A stretch of 58,298 nucleotides of DNA, from assembly GCA_017509755.1 (NCBI GenBank), contig JAFWOY010000022.1, forward strand, positions 1 through 58,298, read 5' to 3'. Both the position numbers and the translations under genes were made by a program. How positions within the stretch are numbered: position 1 is the first letter of the stretch; each line of letters begins with the position of its first letter. The DNA comes from Bacteroidales bacterium. GTDB taxonomy: Bacteria > Bacteroidota > Bacteroidia > Bacteroidales > UBA932. The notes below the pieces were generated by a model that was given only the letters and a program-made list of their open reading frames with translations, did not search any database and had not been told where the DNA came from. This document shows, one piece after another, positions 52,764 to 58,298 of this stretch.

Positions 52764-53669
52764 TTATTTTCCAGCGGCGAGAATGGCCTCGGCAGCCGCA
52801 CGGAGGGCGTCGAAAACGGGACCGTCGGAAAGGGCCGCGGGAGTACCGTCGTCGCCGCCTTCGCGGACACTTTGTACGAGCGGAATCTGGCCCAGGAGCG
52901 GAATGCCGTATTTGTCGGCCATATCCTGCCCGCCGTCACGGCCGAAGATGTAGTAGCGGTTTTCAGGCAGCTCGGCAGGAGTAAACCACGACATATTTTC
53001 GACGATGCCCAGGATCGGTTTGTCCACTTGCGGGTTGCGGAACATGTTGACGCTCTTCTCGACATCGGCGAGGGCGACGGCCTGCGGGGTGGTGACGATG
53101 ATGGCGCCGCTGAGCGGAATGTCGTGTACCAGCGAGATGTGGATGTCGCCGGTTCCTGGCGGCAGGTCGATCAGGAGGTAGTCGAGTTTGCCCCACTTGA
53201 CCTGCAGGAGCATCTGTTTGAGGGCGTTGCAAGCCATCGGGCCGCGCCAGATGAGAGCCTGTTCCGGCCGGGCGAAATAGCCGATGCTCATCCATTTGAC
53301 GCCGTATTTCTCGATCGGGACGATGATCTCCTTGCAGGAGTCGTCGATCTCGGCGTCGATCGGGAGCGGATTGCCCATCTCGTCATAGACTTCCACTTCG
53401 GGGATGTCTTTCTCGGTACCGGTCATCTTCGGGACGGAAGGACCGTACACATCGGCATCAGCCAGGCCGACTTTGTAGCCGAGCCGGGCGAGCGTGATGG
53501 CCAGGTTGACGGCGACGGTGGATTTGCCGACACCACCTTTGCCTGAAGCGACGGCAATGATGTGGCCGACGTCAAGGAGTTGTTCCATGCCGAGTTCGAG
53601 CGGGCGTTTCTTCGGCTGGGTTTTCGGGGGATTCGGGTTATAGGGCCCCTTGATTTCGTAGGGATTCAT
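52764..53669 (-). CDS. Mrp/NBP35-type ATPase, Fe-S cluster carrier
   Basis: The 301-aa P-loop protein carries a deviant Walker A (VASGKGGVGKSTVAVNLA), DADVYGPSVPKM and LLIDLPPGTGDIHISL. It lacks the N-terminal MIP18 domain often fused to Mrp; a MIP18 domain occurs instead in the SufE fusion at 36839. Where many Mrp proteins have CPxC, the sequence reads VENMSWFTPAELPENRYY, which is usual in Bacteroidetes and implies a different cluster-binding mode. It starts 37 bases from the divergent glycerate kinase fusion. Confidence 0.93.
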   Translation of the reverse strand: MNPYEIKGPYNPNPPKTQPKKRPLELGMEQLLDVGHIIAVASGKGGVGKSTVAVNLAITLARLGYKVGLADADVYGPSVPKMTGTEKDIPEVEVYDEMGNPLPIDAEIDDSCKEIIVPIEKYGVKWMSIGYFARPEQALIWRGPMACNALKQMLLQVKWGKLDYLLIDLPPGTGDIHISLVHDIPLSGAIIVTTPQAVALADVEKSVNMFRNPQVDKPILGIVENMSWFTPAELPENRYYIFGRDGGQDMADKYGIPLLGQIPLVQSVREGGDDGTPAALSDGPVFDALRAAAEAILAAGK

Positions 53670-53706
53670 GGATTATTTCGTATTTTTGTGAAGATAGCGT
53701 CGTTTT

Positions 53707-55341
53707 ATGACAAAGATACGGAATATTCTGATAGTTCCCGATAAATTCAAGGGTTCTGTGGGTGCAGCCGGCGTTGCAGATGCTCTGGAAGTCGCCGTCC
53801 GGCGGCATCTGGTCGGCGGGGCGGATGCGCAGATTGTCAAATTGCCGATGGCGGACGGCGGGGATGGGTCGATGGAAGTTGTCGAGACGGCCCTGGCCGG
53901 CAGCTGTCACCGGGTGCTTGTCGATACTTTCGATGCGTTGATGCGGCCGATCCAGGCGCCGCTGCTTTTGTTCGACGGCAACCGGCAGGCTTTCATCGAG
54001 ATGGCGAAGGTCTGCGGCCTGGCCATGCTCCGGCCGGAAGAGCGCAATCCGGAGAAGACGACGACTTACGGGTTGGGGGTCTTGCTGGCGGCCGCAATCC
54101 GGCGCGGCTGCCGCCGCATCGTCGTCGGCATCGGCGGCAGTGCCACCAACGACGGGGGCGAAGGGTTGTTCGATGCGCTCGGGCTCGAAAGAACCAGCCG
54201 CTCCACCAGGTCTGCACTCATTCAATGTGACAGCGAGCGCGTACAGATCACCGTCGCCTGTGATGTGGATAACCCTTTGTTGGGGCCCAATGGGGCGACC
54301 ATGGTCTATGGCCCGCAGAAAGGGGCTGATGCGCCGATGCTGGAGCGGTTGGAGCGGCGGATGGAACGCTTTGCGGCGGAGGCCGGGCTCGACACCGCCC
54401 TGCCGGGCGGCGGCGCAGCGGGCGGCGTAGGCGCCGCCCTCCACAAGCTCGGGGCCGAGCTTGTGCCCGGCTGGCAACTCTTCGGCGAAATGACCGGCCT
54501 GGAACAGAAGATCGCCCAAGCGGATGCCATCCTCACCGGCGAAGGCCGTTTTGATGCCCAGAGCCTCGACGGGAAACTCATCAGCGGGATTCTCGCGCTC
54601 AGTAAGAAATACAAAAAGAAACCGGTCGTCGTCTGCGGACAGAATCGGCTTCCTGCGTCCGTGTGGAAGAAAGCCGGGATCGCCGACGTCTATTCCCTGC
54701 TGGAGGTCGAACCCGATTTCGGCCGCTGTATGACTGAAACCAAGGCGTTGCTCGCCGGCAGCCGCACCCTCGTCGCCGGCTGCGACGAGGCGGGTCGCGG
54801 CTGCCTCGCCGGCCCCGTCTTCGCCGCGGCCGTCATCCTGCCCGAAGGGTTCAATCATCCGCTGCTGAACGACTCGAAACAGTTGACCGAAGCCCAGCGT
54901 GATGAACTCCGGCCTGTCATCGAACGGGAAGCGCTGGCCTGGGCCGTTACGGCCGTGGATGCAGAAGAAATCGACCGGATCAATATCCTGAACGCTTCGA
55001 TCGAAGGCATGAAACGGTCGCTCGACAAACTGTCGTTGAAGCCCGACCTCGTCCTTGTGGACGGCAACCGTTTTTCCACATGGCCCGGCGCGCCCGCCCA
55101 CACCGTTGTCAAGGGCGACGCCACTGTGCAGGCCATCGCCGCCGCCAGCGTCCTGGCCAAGACCCACCGCGACGCCTATATGCGGACCCTTGCCCGGGAA
55201 TTCCCGCAATACGGCTGGGACCGCAACATGGCTTACCCCACGGAAGAGCATCGTCAGGCAATCCGTCAGTACGGGATCACGCCTTACCATCGGCGCAGCT
55301 TCAATCTGCTTGGAAATGAAACCGCCACGTTATTGTTTTAA
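53707..55341 (+). CDS. glycerate kinase-RNase HII fusion
   Basis: One frame of 544 codons encodes two enzymes. Residues 1 to about 350 are a class II glycerate kinase (ILIVPDKFKGSVGAAGVADA, LPMADGGDGSMEVV, IGGSATNDGGEGLFDALG, ILTGEGRFDAQSL). Residues about 355-544 are a complete RNase HII (AGCDEAGRGCLAGPVF, LLNDSKQLTEAQR, LVDGNRF, GDATVQAIAAASVLAKTHRD). The four acidic residues of RNase HII are present. The join (CMTETKALLAGSRTLVAGCD) has no spare linker. An internal ATG at 54730 could give free RNase HII of normal size. The first enzyme phosphorylates glycerate; the second removes ribonucleotides from DNA. Confidence 0.93.
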   Translation: MTKIRNILIVPDKFKGSVGAAGVADALEVAVRRHLVGGADAQIVKLPMADGGDGSMEVVETALAGSCHRVLVDTFDALMRPIQAPLLLFDGNRQAFIEMAKVCGLAMLRPEERNPEKTTTYGLGVLLAAAIRRGCRRIVVGIGGSATNDGGEGLFDALGLERTSRSTRSALIQCDSERVQITVACDVDNPLLGPNGATMVYGPQKGADAPMLERLERRMERFAAEAGLDTALPGGGAAGGVGAALHKLGAELVPGWQLFGEMTGLEQKIAQADAILTGEGRFDAQSLDGKLISGILALSKKYKKKPVVVCGQNRLPASVWKKAGIADVYSLLEVEPDFGRCMTETKALLAGSRTLVAGCDEAGRGCLAGPVFAAAVILPEGFNHPLLNDSKQLTEAQRDELRPVIEREALAWAVTAVDAEEIDRINILNASIEGMKRSLDKLSLKPDLVLVDGNRFSTWPGAPAHTVVKGDATVQAIAAASVLAKTHRDAYMRTLAREFPQYGWDRNMAYPTEEHRQAIRQYGITPYHRRSFNLLGNETATLLF

Positions 55342-55363
55342 TGAAAAAGAATGTCTAAATTTG
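55333..55363 (+). promoter_or_regulatory. promoter of the EF-G2-like gene
   Basis: TTG (55333-55335), 20 nt, TAAATTTG (55356-55363) fits the Bacteroidetes consensus. The start near 55370 gives a leader of about 41 nt before ATG 55411. The -33 element overlaps the end of the fusion gene. Confidence 0.65.
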
Positions 55364-55391
55364 CGGGCTATTCGTACGAAGAAACAAAATA

Positions 55392-55407
55392 ATATAAACG
55401 TTTATAT
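55392..55407. promoter_or_regulatory. 16-bp palindrome just before the EF-G2-like start codon
   Basis: ATATAAACGTTTATAT is a perfect palindrome ending 3 nt before ATG 55411, downstream of the predicted transcription start. It could be an operator or a weak RNA hairpin over the ribosome landing site. Confidence 0.55.
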
Positions 55408-55410
55408 CTC

Positions 55411-57528
55411 ATGAAGAACTACACCACTGAACAAATCCGCAACGTCGTCCTGCTTGGCGGCACGCGGTCGGGCAAGACCACCCTTTCCGAAGCGATGCTT
55501 TTCGAGGGCAAGGTGATTGACCGCCGCGGTACCGTTGAAGGCAAGAACACCGTTTCTGACAACGCCGAAGTCGAACAGATCTTCCAGCGTTCCATCTATT
55601 CCACGCCGCTCTATGCAGAGTACAAAGACCACAAGATCAATGTGATCGACGCTCCGGGCGCCGACGACTTCGTCGAAGGTGTCATTCTGGGCCTCAACGT
55701 CTGCGAGTCGGCTGTGATGCTGGTCAACGCCGGACAGGGCGTCGAAGTCGGCACCGAGATCCACGGCCGCTACGCCGAGCAGTACAAGAAACCGGTGATC
55801 ATCGCCGTCAACCAGCTCGATACTGAGAAATCCAACTGGGACAACACCCTCGACAGCCTGCACCAGGCCTTCGGCGGCAAACCGGTGGTGATCCAGTTCC
55901 CGGTCAACGCCGGCGTGAACTTCGACAGCATCGTGGACGTGCTCAAGATGAAGATGTACAAGTTCAAGGACGATAACGGCAACTTCGAAGAGTGCGAGAT
56001 CCCGGGCGACCTCAAGGGCAAGGCCGAGGATATGCGCGCCGAGCTGATGGAAAAAGCAGCCGAAGGCGACGAGGAGCTGATGATGAAGTTCTTCGACGAA
56101 GGTGAACTCAATGAGGAAGAGATGCACCAGGGCCTCCGCGTCGGATTCGACAAGGGTGAAACCTATCCTGTGTTCTGCCTCTGCGCGAAGAAAGACATGG
56201 GTGTCCGCCGCCTCATGGAATTCATCACCGAGTTCTGCCCGGCTCCCGAGATGGATGTCAAGGGCCAGACCTCGCTCTTCGTTTACAAGACGGCCCTCGA
56301 GCAGCATCTGGGCGATGTTACCTATTTCAAGGTGATGTCGGGCAAGATCGCGGAAGGTCAGGATGTGATCAACATGGGCAGCGAGACGAAGGAGCGCATC
56401 ACCACGCTCTACGCCGTGGCCGGCAAGAAGAAGGAGCGCGTCACCGAGCTGGTGGCCGGCGACATGGGTTGCACCGTGAAGCTGAAGTCCGTCAAGACGA
56501 ACCAGACGCTCAACGCCCCGGGTTACGACAAAGTGGTCGATCCCATCACCTTCCCGCCGTTCAAGTACCGCTGCGCCATCAAGGCCGTGGACGAGAAGGA
56601 CGAAGAGAAGCTGGGCGAAGCCCTCAACCGTGCCAGCGCTGAAGACCCGACCCTCCGCGTCGAGTATTCCCGCGAACTGAAGCAGACCATCATCAACGGT
56701 ATGGGCGAGCAGCAGATCAACATCCTCAAGTGGAACCTCAACAACAACTACAAGATCGACGTCGAGTTCCTCGCGCCGAAGATCCCGTACCGTGAGACCA
56801 TCACCAAGGTCGCCAACGCCATGTACCGTCACAAGAAACAGTCCGGTGGCGCCGGTCAGTTCGGTGAGGTGCACCTCGTGGTCGAGCCGATCGTCGAAGG
56901 TGTGGATACTACCGCGAAGTTCAAGATTGACGGCAAAGAGACCCAGCTCAACATCAAGGGCCGGGAAGAATTCGAACTGCCTTGGGGCGGTAAATGGGAA
57001 TTCGTGAACTGCGTGGTCGGTGGTGCCATCGACGCCAGCTTCATGCCCGCCATCAAGAAAGGTATCACGCAGCGTCTGGAAGAGGGCCCGCTGACCGGTT
57101 CTTATGCCCGCGACATCCGCGTCTTCGTCTATGACGGCAAGATGCACCCGGTGGACTCCAAGGAAATCGCCTTCATCATCGCCGGCCGCAACGCCTTCCG
57201 CGAGGCCTTCAAGAATGCCGCGCCGAAGATCCTCGAGCCGATCTACATGGTGGAAGTGATGGTCCCCGCCGACTGCATGGGCGACGTGATGAGTGACATC
57301 CAGAACCGCCGCGGCATGATCGAGGGCATGAACTCCGAGAAGGGCTTCCAGATCCTTCGTGCCCGCGTTCCGCTCGCAGAACTCTACAAGTATTCCACGA
57401 CCCTGAGCTCCCTGACCTCCGGTCGCGCCACCTTCACCCAGGAATTCATCGAATACCAGCAGGTGCCGGCCGACGTCCAGGACAAGCTGCTCAAGGCTTA
57501 CGAGGCAGAGCAGCAGGAAGAGGACTAA
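55411..57528 (+). CDS. EF-G2-like translation factor (EF-G paralog with degenerate G domain)
   Basis: The 705-aa protein has EF-G architecture: a G domain (about 1-260), domain II, domain III ([19 protein letters not shown]), domain IV ([20 protein letters not shown]) and domain V. In the G domain the P-loop is [14 protein letters not shown]3 reads DAPGADDF (the catalytic His of DTPGH is gone) and G4 reads NQLD instead of NKxD. This matches the Bacteroides EF-G2 group, reported to translocate without GTP hydrolysis and to be needed for gut colonisation under carbon limitation. A canonical EF-G should exist elsewhere. A 16-bp palindrome precedes the start. Confidence 0.88.
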   Translation: MKNYTTEQIRNVVLLGGTRSGKTTLSEAMLFEGKVIDRRGTVEGKNTVSDNAEVEQIFQRSIYSTPLYAEYKDHKINVIDAPGADDFVEGVILGLNVCESAVMLVNAGQGVEVGTEIHGRYAEQYKKPVIIAVNQLDTEKSNWDNTLDSLHQAFGGKPVVIQFPVNAGVNFDSIVDVLKMKMYKFKDDNGNFEECEIPGDLKGKAEDMRAELMEKAAEGDEELMMKFFDEGELNEEEMHQGLRVGFDKGETYPVFCLCAKKDMGVRRLMEFITEFCPAPEMDVKGQTSLFVYKTALEQHLGDVTYFKVMSGKIAEGQDVINMGSETKERITTLYAVAGKKKERVTELVAGDMGCTVKLKSVKTNQTLNAPGYDKVVDPITFPPFKYRCAIKAVDEKDEEKLGEALNRASAEDPTLRVEYSRELKQTIINGMGEQQINILKWNLNNNYKIDVEFLAPKIPYRETITKVANAMYRHKKQSGGAGQFGEVHLVVEPIVEGVDTTAKFKIDGKETQLNIKGREEFELPWGGKWEFVNCVVGGAIDASFMPAIKKGITQRLEEGPLTGSYARDIRVFVYDGKMHPVDSKEIAFIIAGRNAFREAFKNAAPKILEPIYMVEVMVPADCMGDVMSDIQNRRGMIEGMNSEKGFQILRARVPLAELYKYSTTLSSLTSGRATFTQEFIEYQQVPADVQDKLLKAYEAEQQEED

Positions 57529-57539
57529 TCTCCTTCCTG

Positions 57540-58190
57540 ATGATTCAGGCTTCCCACATCGACAAATCCTTCGGGACCCTCCGGGTCCTGAAGGATGTTT
57601 GTTTTTCGGCCGCCCCTGCCGAAGTCGTGAGCATCGTGGGCGCTTCCGGCGCAGGAAAAAGTACCTTGCTCCAGATCCTCGGTTCGCTGTCCCGTCCCGA
57701 CCAGGGGCAGGTCCTGATAGACGGGACCGATATTTTCACCTTGTCCGACAAAGCGCTTGCCGCCTTCCGCAACCGGAAGATCGGCTTCGTGTTCCAGTTC
57801 CATCACCTGCTGCCCGAATTCACGGCCGTGGAGAACGTGATGATTCCGGCGCTGATCGCCCGGACGCCGCGTACCGACGCCCGCAAAAAGGCCGAAGAAC
57901 TGCTGACGCTGCTCGGCCTGGGTGAACGCTTCACTCACAAGCCTTCCCAGCTCAGCGGCGGCGAGCAGCAGCGCGTAGCCATTGCCCGCGCACTGGTCAA
58001 CAATCCCAAGGTCCTTTTTGCCGACGAACCCTCCGGCAATCTGGACAGCAAGACCAAAGCTGAAGTGCATCAGCTTTTCTTCGACCTGCGCGACCGTTTC
58101 GGCATCACCATCGTCATCGTCACCCACGACAAGGATCTGGCCGCCATGAGCGACCGCACCGTCGAGATCCGCGATGGACAAATCCTTTGA
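57540..58190 (+). CDS. lolD: LolD-like ABC transporter ATP-binding protein
   Basis: The 216-aa ATPase has Walker A ([12 protein letters not shown]), signature [15 protein letters not shown], Walker [13 protein letters not shown] and the switch histidine in VIVTHDKDL. The length and the NLD after Walker B match the LolD/MacB group, which powers lipoprotein release from the inner membrane. It starts 11 nt after the EF-G2-like gene. Permease genes are not visible; they may lie elsewhere, as is common in Bacteroidetes. Confidence 0.88.
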   Translation: MIQASHIDKSFGTLRVLKDVCFSAAPAEVVSIVGASGAGKSTLLQILGSLSRPDQGQVLIDGTDIFTLSDKALAAFRNRKIGFVFQFHHLLPEFTAVENVMIPALIARTPRTDARKKAEELLTLLGLGERFTHKPSQLSGGEQQRVAIARALVNNPKVLFADEPSGNLDSKTKAEVHQLFFDLRDRFGITIVIVTHDKDLAAMSDRTVEIRDGQIL

Positions 58191-58207
58191 CTTTAGCACA
58201 TAAAGCA

Positions 58208-58298
58208 TTGCAAACCATCCCAAAGCAATACGGTCATTTCGATGACCAGCGCCGGGAGTATGTCATTACCGACCCCGCAACGCCCTGGCCCTGGATCA
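58208..58298 (+). CDS. start of a GH94-like glycoside phosphorylase (runs off the right edge)
   Basis: The last 30 codons read QTIPKQYGHFDDQRREYVIT and DPATPWPWI, close to the N-terminus of GH94 phosphorylases (YG.FD...REYVI..P.TP.PWI). No ATG is in frame; TTG 58208 is a candidate start. The rest lies outside the window, so the assignment rests on this short stretch only. Confidence 0.5.
   Translation, partial: MQTIPKQYGHFDDQRREYVITDPATPWPWI

Noticed and set aside
54264..54272. Perfect DnaA-box sequence
   Set aside because: A single copy inside the glycerate kinase coding region with no neighbours; about the number expected by chance in 58 kb.

Overview
The window looks like a chromosome segment of a Bacteroidales bacterium with moderately high G+C for that order. 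Evidence: promoters of the TTG / TAnnTTTG type, few Shine-Dalgarno sites, many lipoproteins, an EF-G2-type paralog, and Bacteroidales-type LptC, PpiD, TonB, DUF4251 and fimbrillin-like genes. I would not assign a family or genus from sequence alone. About 43 protein genes, two tRNAs and several decayed genes can be supported.

Layout. 1-14236 is entirely minus strand: a lipoprotein fragment, ppiD, lptC, a TPR protein, an outer-membrane protein, mfd, an Ntn hydrolase, ruvB, then frdB and frdA. The ruvB-frdB gap (11186-11487) holds a cluster of DnaA boxes beside an A+T-rich tract and is a candidate replication origin. From 14334 onward most genes are on the plus strand: DUF4251, GH20 and an alpha/beta hydrolase, then a non-coding repeat island (about 17.9-20.1 kb). 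A low-G+C accessory patch follows, with a frameshifted TPR/HTH regulator. Next come hflX, an S58 peptidase, tonB, mdh, ybeY, mnmG and fadD. mnmG carries an in-frame insertion of about 150 codons, and a perfect parS-type 16-mer lies just downstream of it, about 19 kb from the candidate origin. Two secreted paralogs, gcvH and ruvA follow, then a sufS / sufE-MIP18 fusion / folK / glyS operon, a DUF-type membrane protein and an AmmeMemoRadiSam pair.

A second non-coding island (43963-44975) is an inverted, shorter copy of the first. It is followed by tRNA-Ser, a pair of 76-bp repeats, tRNA-Pro, a membrane protein and a decayed fimbrillin locus. The last stretch holds a C69 dipeptidase, ychF, a tandem SGNH protein, aspS, mrp, a glycerate kinase-RNase HII fusion, an EF-G2-like factor, lolD and the start of a GH94-like phosphorylase.

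The most unusual content is (i) the two inverted non-coding islands, built from 40-bp dyad modules with a constant 18-nt spacer, one of them expanded to eleven units at exactly 72 bp; (ii) the DnaA-box cluster and parS pair, which mark an origin domain away from dnaA; (iii) the repeat-derived in-frame insertion in mnmG; and (iv) the glycerate kinase-RNase HII fusion.
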